From Pipra filicauda (Eukaryota > Chordata > Aves > Passeriformes > Pipridae), in NCBI RefSeq assembly GCF_003945595.2, contig NW_024104998.1, positions 1,505,224 through 1,569,223 of the forward strand: 64,000 bases of DNA. Reading direction: 5' to 3'. Of this stretch, positions 24,401 through 37,461 are shown one piece after another (positions within the stretch are counted from its first letter, which is position 1; every line of letters starts with the position of its first letter). Under the pieces are notes generated by a model, which made no database searches, was not told the origin of the DNA, and saw only the letters and a list, made by a program, of their open reading frames with translations. The translations under genes and the position numbers were made by a program.

Positions 24401-27400
24401 CTGCAGAGGAAGGTTAACAGCCAACAACGTCAGGAGCACAATATCATGACTGACATTAATATTTCACTAATATGGAATGCCAAAAATAATCGGGAATTAA
24501 TTTAGGCTGGATTTGTCAAATGAGATGCCTACCATTCCATTCATAACCCAGATTTGAATGCTGACTTGAGCACTGGTCAGAGGTGTCGAGAACTTGCAAG
24601 GCTCAGGGTTTCAGAACTTAAACATCACACCATTTGTTGAAGTACTTGAATATAAATTATGTAACACAACTGGAGGTTAGGCTGACTTGCTTTAAGATGT
24701 TATTGATGAGAAAAATTAAAATCAGTCACTACTTTATTCCAAGCACACAAAACCATGTGGTAACTTTGTGTTTCATAGCACTATGGAACCCCCACACTTT
24801 AGCTACATGAAACCAAATCTCAGTAGCTACAAAGCTATTTTCAAAAGTATTCTCTACAGCTAGTTTTCAACATGGACACAGAAAAAAATAGTACTGACAT
24901 TCTTTGTTGTACACAATTTTGAATCATTTTTTGGGAAGATGACTGTAAATCATTTGGGCAAAGAAAACATTTCCATAGATGGCCAAATCACCCCACAGCC
25001 GAAATGCATCCACACAACAACTAAAAATAAAACAGAATTATGCATCAAACTAACCTGTGTTATCTATTACGAAGTGAAAAAAGAATGCAGCTCACACTGA
25101 ACACAAACCATAGCATGCTCCAAAGGAAGACCACGTTAGCCTACATCTACCAACCGATAATGTAAAATCAACAATTACAACCAAAAAAAACCTATTATAC
25201 AAAAGCCACTTAGGCACAGGTCCACACATAACTTCAGTATAACTGGTCACTGTCACTTGTTGTTGATGTAGAAGATTAGCAGAGAAACAGAAACCTACAG
25301 AGAGAAATGTGCCTGAAGCATAAGCCCTCTCTCCCACATACCACCAAGATCCTATTTCATGTACTTACTGGAAGCCACACACACAGGGCAGAACCTCAGT
25401 ATAGGTTCCAAAAAAGCAAATTAACTTTTCTCAAAATAATTTATTGAACAACCAGAAGAGAAAGGAGTAATTTCTATGAAAGAGATAAAATCTACTCAAT
25501 GCAGCAATACTGACCATTAAAAATCACCCATCAACAGTCATCTATGCCTGACACAGTATCAGGGTGTTTCCGTAATAAGATGAAATTGCGGCACGATGAA
25601 AGGGGGTATAGAGGCAAGAACACTTCCCCCTTAAAAACAATATTAATGCAGCTGCAGCATGCATGTTCTCAGGTATTTTTCTTTACATTTATCTATACAT
25701 TTAAAAACCAAAATTCTTTCATTTTACTTCAGGAAGGAGAGAATTTTTCTCCTTCATACACAAATGCACATCTATCTACATAAAAACAACTTCTCACAGA
25801 GCTAAGAGGGAAAATTGTCTCCCTCCTACAATTTCCTTTTTCACTCTCAAATGTCATATGATACATAACACCTAGTTACTCGTACGTATAGAGTAATAAA
25901 TGACTTCATACACTGTTGTATCAGAAGACATATGGAATGTTTGTAGTATTCCTAAAAAAAATGCCAATTTTAGGATAGCCCACATACTTGAGCATTTGCT
26001 TCACTTTCATCTGCCAAAAAATGTAATAGGATGAGTGTTTGGTGCCTAGCATTATTTTTTGATTCTTATTTGTAACTGGAATTACTAAACATTTTATTAG
26101 GAGAAAATTTACTTGAAAATGTAACTTATGGAGAGAAGCAACTTCAGTGTTTTCACCACATCTGTTTCCTCTTATACAAGCCATACACAATATGTAACAA
26201 ATGGACAAAGGGAAATTAGACATCTAAAACCAAATATAACCACACCAGAGTGATCTAGTTAAATGAGACTGCATGTTGTAAATGTTTTTCCCCAGTTAAT
26301 ATTCTCAGTGTCTAAATTTCCCTCAATGAAACTACCTACTCATGAACATGGGTCCTTTAAAAGGATTTCCCATACACAAAATACAACCAAACTGTGAAAC
26401 TCACTGCCACAGAATGTTATGGACGCCAGAAGTATAAATACACTTACCAATTAATTTGAGAAATGCATGGAAGAAGTATCTTTTAAGTGGAAAGGTGTGA
26501 ATGCAACACAACTAGGAAATCCCTAAAGACTACTGGAAGCTGGGAGAGGATAATGGCTGAGACATCACTGTGTGCCTACACTTGCACGATGGTACTGAGA
26601 GCTGACCATGGTCAGAAAGGGACACTTCGAAAAATGAGTCTTTGGTGTGACTCAGTGCAATTCATGTCATGCAGATCCAAAGTAAAGCTTTTATCTGAAA
26701 CACAGTCTACTCTATTCCATTTCATGCTGTGTGTCATACATAGGTTTTTTATATATTAACTGAAACACAATGCTAATCAGAGCAATGAATTGTCTACTGA
26801 AGGCAATGTACAGACAACTACATGAACCTCACTGTCACTCTGTATACTCGCATTTCACTAAGAGCAACTCTGTGTTGCTCACCTATGGACAACACCTTTA
26901 TTAACAGGAATAAAACCAAATAGATCGTATAGGAATACAAAGTGAGAGGAAAATGAAATGAGGATTAATGTAAATTAGTAAGAATGTTACAAAATTAAGA
27001 AAGTTGCTCTACATTTTCAACCATAAAATAGACTTCAAATATATTCCCCCATTTAAACATAAACCACACTACATTGTCTTGCAAATCAAAAGATCTATAT
27101 TGAACCTATATTCACATAATGTGTTAATAAGATTTCAAAACAAATAATTATTTTGAATTACTTTTTAAATCCTTTCAACAAACAGTAGTCATCATTGTTA
27201 CAATTCAAGTCCATGATGAGATGTTTCTGTAAATAAAAAGAATGTCCCATACTTTCTGAGTACAGTAAGTGATGCTAAAGTATCTAAGAAAATCATAAGT
27301 CTTTGGATGTGGCAGCACATAAAAACACTCAGTCCAAGAGCAAAGCACCCTAGATTATGGGCAATTCCTCTTACTCAACGGTGTCATACATCAGTTCCCT

Positions 27401-29222
27401 AAATAAGAGAATACAACTAGAATTTTCTGTGCCATATTTGAATAAAAATTAAAAGCAAGCTTTATAAAACCAGATTAAAAAATGCAATTATTTTTAAGCA
27501 AGAGGATTATGCTAGATGGTAGAAGGGGAGCACCATTTTGATTAACAATAAAATAGAATTCCTTTAAAAGAGCAAAAACTTAGCCAGAGCAACACCACAC
27601 AGCAAATGTTCCTGTGGGGCTACACTCCTCTCATGATCTAATGTAAATAAGGAAAAATATCAGGATAATGAAACAGACCTGGAAATCAGAATTTGTGACT
27701 TTGGTTTTCCAAATTTGATAAGGAAAAATAAAGTAAAATCTGAAAGACTAGAATGGCATTAAAAGTCTGTCTCCTGCTCTTTAAACAAGGGAGCCAACCA
27801 ACTATATCATGACATTAAATAAAAATTAAAAAGAGATAGAAAATCATTAACGACAATACTAACCCATGGACACCAATTGTAGATGTCTACCCATGCAAAT
27901 TAACCACAAAAATTCCAAAAGGACCAGGAAGCTAAAACATCAAGAAGTACAAAAATCCCTGCACTTCAGTGGAGGATTGCAAGTTTAAGCCTATGGGGTA
28001 CAGTTCATTTATGAGTGCTTTAGCAGAGAAGGAGAGAATGTTCCTCAGGTATAACGCACTAGTAATTAAGCTGCTACATGATGAGCATGGTAGCCTTTAG
28101 GTTCTATCACATACCATTCTGCCTTATATTATTAACATTGCTTTGGTTAAAAACAATAGTAGTACGTGCTTTAACTTTGTACTCTGGATAGCTGCCTGTT
28201 GGACTTGACTTTCAGAGGCTTCCTGAATGCAGGATATTCCACATCGTACAAAAGGCCATAAATAGCTTAAGCATCACTCAAAACTACCAAAAGATATCCA
28301 CAGCTGAGCTACAAACTGAAGTGGAGGAACTCATGCAGACAATACAACCTTGGCAGTCAGTAAGGTGTAGACCTCCCAAACTTCCTGGTTGTTTTTCCTC
28401 TCACTTTGGGTATATAAAAAAGGGGAAAACAAGGCCTTTTTAAATTTACAGACTGATATTGGGTTTCTTAGCAGTCAGCCCTGTTTCAGTTATGGGAAGA
28501 TTATTTTCACATGATGGATAACAGAAGTAAGCTGAATTTATGTAAAGCATTATGTAAGAGTCCAGACTAAACTGCAGCTTGTTTTCACCAACAACATGCT
28601 TGGGAATCAAACAGATTATAAACATTAAGAATAAAAAAAAGAAAAAAAGCCATGTGATTTTACTTAGGATCTCAGTAAGGAGTCAATGTGGGCCAAGAGG
28701 CTCACTTTGCAGGAGGTATCATTGCAATGATACCAAGGCACAGGATTGCTCACCATGTTCCTTGACCATATGTCCTCCAGGTTCTAGTTTTTCTAGCTTT
28801 GTTTGGTACCTGGGCATAAAATCTTAAGCAGATGGAAAAATCTGCGACTGATAGAGATGTTCAGGGACAATGAGGGTGGCATAAGAGCAAGTATTGATGT
28901 ATTAATGGATCTCTGATATTACTAAGTTTTTGTACACTAATCTTATGCACCAACGCGGAAACAAAAAGTCCCATTAACATAAGCAGTTGTCTTCTAACCT
29001 GTTACCATAATTTCCATGTGGCTTTTTCAGCACAGTTTAAAATCACAAATTTTGTGAATTATAAGCATTTTTCTAAATCACACCATAAAGAGATACCTGC
29101 ATAAAGTAAGACGTTATTGTATTATAAAATACACTTTTGAAATAAAAAGTTTAGTTAGGACTCATTAGAAATGACCACCTCAATTTTTCAGGAGCACCCT
29201 TCAGGGTATGGAATTAGTGAGT

Positions 29223-29227
29223 ACTTC
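29223..29227. repeat. Left target-site duplication of the solo LTR
   Basis: ACTTC directly precedes the TG of the LTR. The matching right copy is ACTCC at 29750-29754, with one mismatch. Confidence 0.55.
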
Positions 29228-29749
29228 TGTGGTAGTTTAGTCTAGGCCTTCCTTGGTGACCAGTTTGTAACCAAGGAAGTGCCCAGATTTACCCAGTATT
29301 CCCTACGATTTTTACATAAGCCGGGCTATAAGAAGAAAGGAGGAGAGGCCTTCACCCCTTTTTCCTTCCGGCGGCTTGGAGGTACAGGTTCCCTGCTGTC
29401 GGGTCTGTCGGGTTGGGGAGCGAGGCCTGGTGAGGCCTTGTCGACCTTGGGAGACGGAGGTTGCCGGCGATCGTTCCAGAGCGATTTCTGTTGTCCCAAG
29501 GAGAATAGTAAAATATTCTTTTGCTAATTCTTTTAGTTGCTAGATCTTGGGCTATTGATCGTTTATATTTTACTTTGTTTTTGTTCCTTTTTTTTCCTTC
29601 CCCCTTCCCTTTTCCTTTTAAAATTGTACATATATTTCAATTGTATATAAATGTAATATAAGTGTAAGTATATTTATATATATTGCTTTAGCTGCCTCTC
29701 TCTCGTGAGGTTTGGAGACTTGGCAGGGAGCCAGCTTCAAACCACCTCA
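29228..29749 (+). mobile_element. Solo LTR of an avian-type endogenous retrovirus
   Basis: A 522-bp block starts TGTGGTAGTTT and ends AAACCACCTCA. These ends are imperfect inverted repeats with the TG...CA of an LTR. It is flanked by ACTTC (29223-29227) and ACTCC (29750-29754), a probable 5-bp target duplication with one mismatch. The middle (about 29280-29490) is far richer in GC and CpG than the neighbourhood and contains a TATA-like GGGCTATAAGAAG near 29324. A T-rich then AT-rich region follows, as in a U3-R-U5 layout. No internal viral genes are present, so it arose by recombination between two LTRs. Orientation is inferred from the TATA-like box and is not certain. Confidence 0.8.
29320..29333 (+). 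promoter_or_regulatory. TATA-like element within the solo LTR
   Basis: GGGCTATAAGAAG lies about 95 bases into the LTR, just before the GC-rich segment. It is placed as expected for a retroviral core promoter. Activity is not shown by sequence. Confidence 0.35.
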
Positions 29750-32700
29750 ACTCCATATTTTAAAAGACTTGTTATTAGTTCTGTAGGTCTAACCCTTGCT
29801 GTACCACTGTCAAGTGTTTTGGATGAGTAAAATTTTGTGTGCTAATCCTATCCCCAGCAAAGGCAACTAGAAACTGTATTTCCCTGTCTGTACCATTTAG
29901 GTAACACTTATTTTGACCAACCTTTGAGAAGGAGAAATAAGTTACATTCATCAAATTATTTGAAAACTCAGAGCATTATAAAGAAATTTGTTAACAGAAC
30001 TTGTGAAGAACACACCTTTGGTGAAAAAGGTATGGTATAATAAAAATCTAAATACAATCTTCAGCTAACCAGAATGACTTTTCATGTACTAGAAGGAGGA
30101 GTTGCATCTTTCAGCAATCTCCTCTCTAAAGCCTTTTTATAACCATGAAGCATGTGGCGAAGAATCAATGCAGTGAGATCAGGCCGAAGTTTATTGAGTT
30201 ACACAGAGATCTCATTTATCTTTGGTTTTGGAAGGCAGGGTTAGGTAGGCTATATTTTCACATTAACATCTGTAGAGCATTCCAAAATCCTGGCATGGCC
30301 AATGACATGGAAGTTCCAGGTCCTATGATTTATTGTCCTCCAGTAGACATAAATTAGTCTGTATAGATGGAATCCTTTCACTTCAACTACAGTAGATAAT
30401 GCAAAATAATGTTAGCTGACAAGTTTTTTTCTTCACTTGTTTTTTTGAAATTAATTTACGAGTCATTACAATTTTGTTCAGCATTAAACCTCTGTATGTG
30501 TATCCACAGACATTCTCCACTCATCCATTTGGCTGAAATTAAGACAAGAAACAGCTGAATAGGTCCTACAGTGCATTTGCATTCCCCTGCATTCAACAGG
30601 CAAACCTACATCTAATAATAAATACTGAAGAGAACAGAATGAGTCCATGGGTGTCAATGGTGAGTTTGATCACAAAGCTTTACTGAAGCTCACAGTTAAG
30701 TGCTTTCATTACTGAGTTCCTTTTATATATGGGTAGGATCTGACCTTCCCTTCAGACTGCCCAGTAGTGTTAAGTTCGTCTGATCAAATAATTTCACTGA
30801 AGCCTTCATCTGAAACTACAGATGAAACTATTCATAAGCATACATAACTAGCAATGACTTCTGTTCAATTAGATTTTTTATGCAGTGGGTTTAAAATTCA
30901 AATGGGAAAGAAAAAAGTATGAAAGAACACATTTGTCGAAACTGAACTTTAGCATGGTGTTCCCTGCAATCCAGGGAAATAAGACACAGCATTTTACTAA
31001 CCAATTTTCCCAGCTGAGTTAAACATCAAAATACCTTCCCTTGTAGTTTACACAAAGGCCAGACACAGAGACAAATGTACAAAGTATGACATTAAACATA
31101 CTGGAGTTATTAATGGAATAAATGCAGCAGTCAAAGGCTCTCTGAAGATAAAAGCATCACTCTTTCCCGTCTCCGGAACTTTGCCCAAATCACAGTCATA
31201 TTTTCATATTTGTCAGGTTTTTTTCCTCCCTGTAATGAAAGGGTTTCCTTCATAATAGTAAATACAAATTAAGTGTTCCTTCTGTGCTTCAAAGTAAAAT
31301 GGTTTCAGTAATGATGCAGACAGTACAGTGTGCATCTTTCTAAGGAAAGATTTACTGTTCAATTTCAATTTAAAATTTTGTATTGCTTCAGGGTTAAAAA
31401 TACTGTGATGTAATCATGCAGAAATCAATTTCTTACAAGTGAATTTGTTGCTTTTTCTAGTATCTAGTTCTGTGTTCGCGAAGGGTCACATTTACTAATT
31501 AATGCTCAGAGTAAGAGGTTTTATAATGTAAACATATGTGCTTAAACACGAGTCTTGCATAGTCAACACTAAAATAACCTTAAAAGCTTCAATGTAGAAT
31601 GCTAACTAGACTTGGCCTTAAAATCCTTTTTGCAGGAGAAGTAACTGAGCTAGAAAGAACAGTTATATCAATCACTGATTTGACAGACTGACATTTACAT
31701 CAGTTATGACAATTTCTGGTCTTACAGACAATCCACAGAGTTTCTGTACAAATTTTGGCTATTATTGCATTGAACTACAACCAAACTTTAAGCAAGATGT
31801 CTAGTCTAGCTTTAAAAATTGCAGAAGCTTCAACACAGGAGCAAGTCACTGTGGAAAAAAGAGATACTCTATTTTTGAGCATCATGCTGACAATTTCCCC
31901 TGGCCCATGACAAATTCAAGATGGTTTACATCCTCTGAGAACTAAACTCATTTAGACTACTTTGTGTTTGCTGAAGACTAAGTGGGCATGGACTATGATC
32001 ATGACTGAGCTGACCTGTAGCAAGTTCATGTTCCATTGCTACTGTCCTTTTTTTCCCCCCAAGCACCTATTGGAGTGTGCAAAATTATTTCTGTATTTCA
32101 CTCCCTCACATTCAAGATCCCCTTCTATTCAAAATATTTCACGTTTACTTACAGATGACAGTACAGTAATTTATGAATTGTTTATTTGAATTCACAAGGG
32201 ATATAGCTTCTCATCTTAACTAATAGCAAGGGAAGGGATTTTGCCGTATCTCAAATCAGATATTCTCAACACTTGACTCTGAAAATCAGGTTCAAGACTG
32301 CTTAGAAATGCAGACAAAACCCATTAAAAAGTAATTGGACCAATGAAGACAATGCTTTCTTTAGCTGAATTAGGAATGGCAGTTACAGTGCTCAGTATTC
32401 AAAGCAAGTTTTGCTGCCACCACTGCCCAAGAAAGTCTGCTGTCTTAAGGCAAAGCTGAAGCATCAGGGAGAAGACAGAAATGCTAAAAACATCATATCA
32501 CTTCGTCTGTGCAATGTTTCATCTTACCACAGTTGCTCATGCAGTGAAATAATATGCTTAAGTGGTATACTTCATTTTCTAACTAGCCTCTCTGATAAAA
32601 GAAAAAGGAAAAAAAACCCTGTGGCTAGCGTACAGTAGACCTTCAAATCTCTTTTGGATTCCTTTTCCACACACTGAAACAGTGAGCTATTTTCTGTCCC

Positions 32701-34187
32701 CCCACTCTCACCCAGAAGCAATGTCTGCTTGTCACTTAGATGCTCACGAGAGATATAAGTAGTAACAAGTTGTTGATTCCAATATTTAATTTATTGCCAA
32801 GAGTAGAAGCAATACGCAAAATTCTGTTTGACTATGAGCAGTCAGCAAATTAAATACCACCACAAACAAGCCTGTACTCTTTAAGTGTAACTTAACCACA
32901 TCTTACAGCTCTTCTCCTTTATGGCAGCAAGCCCTCACACAATGAATGTCTAATGAAGCTGCAGTGTCTCTACACTGTCTTGGATATCTAGATCTCTTGA
33001 CATAACACAACTGAACTGTTTCTTGTTTGCTACATCTGCAATTCTTTTTATTATTAGCAAATTTGCAGTATACTTGGTGACACACTGTGACTGAGGCTAT
33101 GCAAGGCAGTACACATGCATGTTTTTCTCTAGCACAAAACTTTTTTGAGGCCTGCAGTCTGACTCTCAAGTACAAGTGTGAAAAGACTTTCCAAGTCTAC
33201 AAAGACTTGGAGAACATTACCCAGATGTGTTGTTAGAAGACTTGAAGGACATGTATTATGGATTTTCAAGGGACTTATCCACTGTTAAGCACCTCTTTGG
33301 AGGTGTGAGGGAAGTGAAATGTCAACTATGCTCATAAGCTGGGACAATTTTTACAGTTACAAGTAATTATTTCTTTATAATTTCTTTCAAAGTCTCAAGC
33401 AAAAGCTTAATTTTTAAATTGTTATTTTTTTTATGTTTTCTAAAAGCTGCATCAGGTAATACATATTATTTTTGGTCTGAACTTGAGTGACATTTATTTT
33501 AATGTTCAAACACTTTCTGTTAGGTGTGTATTTCAGTACTAAATGTACATTTTGGTAGTAAGCATAAAATGCCTGAGCTGAGGTTCCACAGAACCACAGT
33601 GCGCTCTCTACAGTTCTCAAGAACACGTTAAATAAAAGCTGGTTTTACAGCTCCCTGAACTAAAGCTAAGATTTTTAACTTTATTTGAAAAATAAATATA
33701 TGAAAAACGTGATTATGAGCAAATGTCTATCAAAAGTTTTCAATCTGTAGAAATTTCCTAGAGATTCAGAAGGAAGACAGATTCAGCATTGTAATGGCAT
33801 ACAACTGTCAGTATGGTTGTAGGAAAATGAATCCAAAGCCCATAAGATCTCTACAAGCACTTCTAATTCCTGCAATAAACTTAGTAAGATAAAAATAGAG
33901 CAATGAGAAAATTGAAGTGCAATATTGATGGAGCATCGCCAGTCATTGCTTTCATTCAAATGGGGATGTTTTGTTTGAGCTCCCCCATTGCTCACTGCTA
34001 GAATAAACTGCCTAGACAAGTTCCAAGCCTGCAGGTGTTCCACAGGCCAAAGTCAATATTTTAAATACCACTCCAAGAATACCACCAGCATTATTAACTT
34101 ACAATTTTATCATGTCTCAGGATATTTGCTGATTTTTTTTTTTCACACCCCAGTTTCTGGAGTCATGTAATGACAAGAAAAACTCAC

Positions 34188-34317
34188 CTGTTGTATTAAG
34201 TGAAAGCAGTTGCTGGAGATAAAGCCACTTAAATAAGGAGCCTACCACGTTCCTTACCAGCTCTGGGTTATGAAGGTGGGTTAAAACGCAGTTCAATACA
34301 ATGCATGTTGCAAACAT
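34188..34317 (-). other. Candidate exon of 130 nt, minus strand
   Basis: A pyrimidine-rich acceptor (TTCTTTTGTCTGCTTGTGATTAG|) precedes 43 open codons. These contain LTHLHNPELVRNVVGSLFKW, and the segment ends at a consensus donor (ACAACAG|GTGAGT). It starts in phase 0 and ends in phase 1. The peptide is leucine-rich and looks helical, like an ARM or HEAT-type repeat unit, but that resemblance is too general to name a family. One of the better-formed exon candidates in the window. Confidence 0.27.
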
Positions 34318-34559
34318 CTAATCACAAGCAGACAAAAGAAGTCTGCACTAGACAGTGCTCCACTCTCAGTCTCCTATAAAAACACAGATGGTAAAATGTT
34401 TCTTTGGCCACTGATGCTACTTGATCATTGCCAACAGCTAGAAATCCAGTAGGATTTGTAGCTCATGAATACTTCCACAAATTTTCTGGTAGTTTCCCTT
34501 AAACTAGAACCAGTATTTTCTTTCTTTTCTTTTGACTGAGCTTCTGCCAACCAACTTAC

Positions 34560-34732
34560 TTTTGTGCAGCAACCACTTCTCCAAAATACAGTGACAGACT
34601 GCTCAGACCATCTTAAAAGAAAAAATCTTGTGTTGATAGGATTATGACAGCAACAAGCCTGTAGCTCTCTATTCCTGTTGGATTTTGATGCCAGGAGAGT
34701 TCCCCTAGGAGATAAGAACTTCTTCAAACTCC
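34560..34732 (-). other. Candidate exon of 173 nt, minus strand
   Basis: The acceptor TTCCTTTCCTGCAAAACATTCCCCCAG| is followed by 57 open codons (containing SLKKFLSPRGTLLASKSN) up to a near-consensus donor (ACAAAA|GTAAGTTGG). It starts in phase 1 and ends in phase 0, which suits splicing to the candidate exon at 34188-34317. A different frame across the upstream part (34705-34899) is also open and equally protein-like, which shows how little an open frame proves here. Confidence 0.2.
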
Positions 34733-37429
34733 CTGGGGGAATGTTTTGCAGGAAAGGAACACTTCAAATCTGGTTTGTCCGCTGAACCAACAGTACTAAA
34801 AGTCTGTTCGAATGCTATAGCAAACACATGAAGTACAGCACAGGCAAGTAACTTTACCTTACAAATCATATCGTTTTCATTTCCTGAATTCATAACCACA
34901 GTGATGCAATAATGGAAACTTTTATATGTTTATAAGTTAGATGACCCACAATCATTCCCTACAGTAAGCACTAGTAATTTCTGACTATTAAAATAATTGT
35001 TATATTCTATTGCTATGGTTTGCTTAATGGGGGAGTTTTCTATTTCACATACCATATTACATAAGCAACAAGATTTCCTACCTTAGCCAACAGTACTGGA
35101 TGTGACTAATTTCTAACATCCTTTTTTGAAGTCAAAATAAACATCCACTCAGTTTTCTTTGTTTGCCATCTCAACACTCTAAGCAGGCTGGCCTTCTCAC
35201 AAATTCATGTTGGTTGTCTCTAATTAACTTTTTTTTCTTTTTAAAATGTTTGAATTACATCCAGTTAGATTATTTCCATTTAAACTCCCTTTCATCTAAC
35301 ATTAATCCCCAATTGTTGTATTTCATTTAAATGACAATCCCACGTTATAATTTAAATTAAACTTTCAATTAAAATAGACTGTTCAGATTTACAAAAAAAA
35401 AGTCATTGATGTGGCGAATTATGATGGGAAAAACGGAGATACCCTCTTCAAAACTCTATATACAAAGTACTGTATTATAGGATCAGATCTTAAAACACTA
35501 CCATGTCTGATCAAGAAAGTTAATATGTACAGTTATAGAATACTTAGAGGGATTGCTTTAGGATATTATTTTGTAATCCCCCACTTCTTCTTAAATTACC
35601 CTCCATCTCAGTATCTTGTGCTAGTTAGAGGTAGAAGTTAATTTGCTCTCTCAGCTTCTGCCATAGCTGCCTCACCTATGTAATTAGCAAAACTGCTGAC
35701 AAGACACCTTGCAGATTTTCTCAAAGAGAGTTCCTCTGAAGGAAAACAAACCTGTCCTTCTGTAGAATAACACTCAAAGTAGCTGTGCAAGGTTGGTTTC
35801 TACTCTTCACACTGCTAACTAATACTTATGCATCTGCTTCACACCTTCAGTGCAGTAGCTGCTTTCCAGACACTTGAGAAGGGCAGCCTGTTATCTTTCA
35901 GACAGCAGATCAAACTAGATGTGCCATTTAAGCAAAATAACCACAGAATAGCTTGCTAAAAGTAACAACCGCACTGAGGCTCAACAGATGAGATGCAATG
36001 AAGAAATTCTGTCTATACAATCTGCTTCATCCATTTCTTTTCATAATTAATTTTAATCTTTGCATCCTATGTCTCATACTTAATTTGTTTAATTGGCTGA
36101 AGTCTAGAATGGCCTCCAGCTGTCTAGACCATTGAACTAGGAATGCAACCCTGCACTAGCTCAAAGTACACTGCCCCAATTTTTGCTCCTGGAGATTCAT
36201 GTGAGCAGTTATTCACACTGCTTGTGAATAACTAGTTTGTCTAGTTTGTGTTTGCAAGGTACTTCCTGTTCTATTTGTTTTAATTGCCTACCTGTTATTC
36301 TACCAAAGCATTACCTGACTACCAGTGTATTTACCATAAATACACATCTGTTTTGCAAACAATTATGGGTTTTCTTGGTGTGGATCTTCTATCATTCTGT
36401 TCTTTCATTTGCTTACAAGGTATATTTTATGGTCTTCTATGACATTAATTATATTATTGTGTTTATTTGCTTCACTACAATGAAGTATTTATCTTTCCTC
36501 TCCCACATCATATTTTTTCTTTTTTACAGGTGCATGACCACATGGCATAAGAGCAGAAAGTTTCTGCATATTTGATCTTAACTTTCCCATACACAATCTC
36601 TGCTGGAAATTTTATGTGTTACATTTATTTTTCAGAGTCAGTTCTCTGTGGCACTTTAGTAAATAGTCATTTAACTTTTATGCCTAAGAACACTGTGATT
36701 TTAAAATACTCAGCATTACAGATTTTGATTTTCTTAATCAAAACACAATTTACCATAGCTCCTAAAGTTTCACTCATTGTTCTACTTTCTGACACAGGAG
36801 ATACAATTGGGCTGTGTACCTGTGGTTTAGGGTGTATTAAGCCAACATTTTCATGGCTTCATTTCACAATGTACATTGTGAACCAACAGTTCCTTTGAAA
36901 TGCCAGTCCCTGAACACTTAAAAAAGGTTTTGTGATAAGGATCTAAGTCAAATTAGTTGTCTCCTTCTCTCTTTCCAGCAGAAAAGAGACTTGATGCACT
37001 AAGAGACTTCATCTGTCTGACTCTATCTACCCAGTAATTTGGCAGAGGAGATGCGCTTTCAATATACTAAACTCTAAGTCTCATGAAAATCAACAAGTGT
37101 GCAGAGGACTGTAATCACATTAACTGACCCACTCTAAAAGAATGGAGCCCAGATCCAAACCTGAAATTGAAGAATCCACAGAGAGATGTAACAGTGTACA
37201 CACTTTAACTACAGAAAAGTCCCAGATAATCCTCAGATCAACTGTAAGACTCAAGTCCCTCAGAAGTCCATACCTTATGGAACATCTCCTTCCAGAGTTT
37301 TTCTCATCTTCTCACTTTAACGTAGCACTGCAGATTGTGCATCTCACTTCTAGTTTCCAACTTTTTTTGTCTGCTTATATATATTGTTTAATAATTTGTA
37401 AGTTTATTTTCTTGCATTTCTACATCCAT

Positions 37430-37461
37430 AAAGAGAGTCACCCTTTTGTATGACTCTCTTT
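37430..37461. repeat. Perfect 11-bp inverted repeat with 10-nt loop
   Basis: AAAGAGAGTCA (37430-37440) is followed after CCCTTTTGTA by its exact reverse complement TGACTCTCTTT (37451-37461). It could form a hairpin in either strand or its RNA. No T-run follows closely and no known RNA family is recognised. Confidence 0.8.

Larger units (their letters stand above)
24004..29227. other. Unique AT-rich DNA
   Basis: No repeat or RNA gene is recognised apart from the candidate exon at 24298-24400. A few short segments with fair splice-like signals exist on the minus strand (for example near 25364-25389 and 26449-26511). They are under 70 nt and not distinguishable from chance. Confidence 0.5.

Noticed and set aside
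29279..29527. Plus-strand open frame of 82 codons in the GC-rich block
   Set aside because: It lies wholly inside the solo LTR, where high GC removes stop codons. LTRs do not normally code here.
34705..34899. Minus-strand open frame of 64 codons that looks protein-like
   Set aside because: It ends in a stop without a usable donor, and the better splice sites in the same place support a different frame.
36237..36898. Plus-strand open frames rich in Phe, Ile and Leu
   Set aside because: They are produced by the T-rich composition of the region, with no start context or domain.
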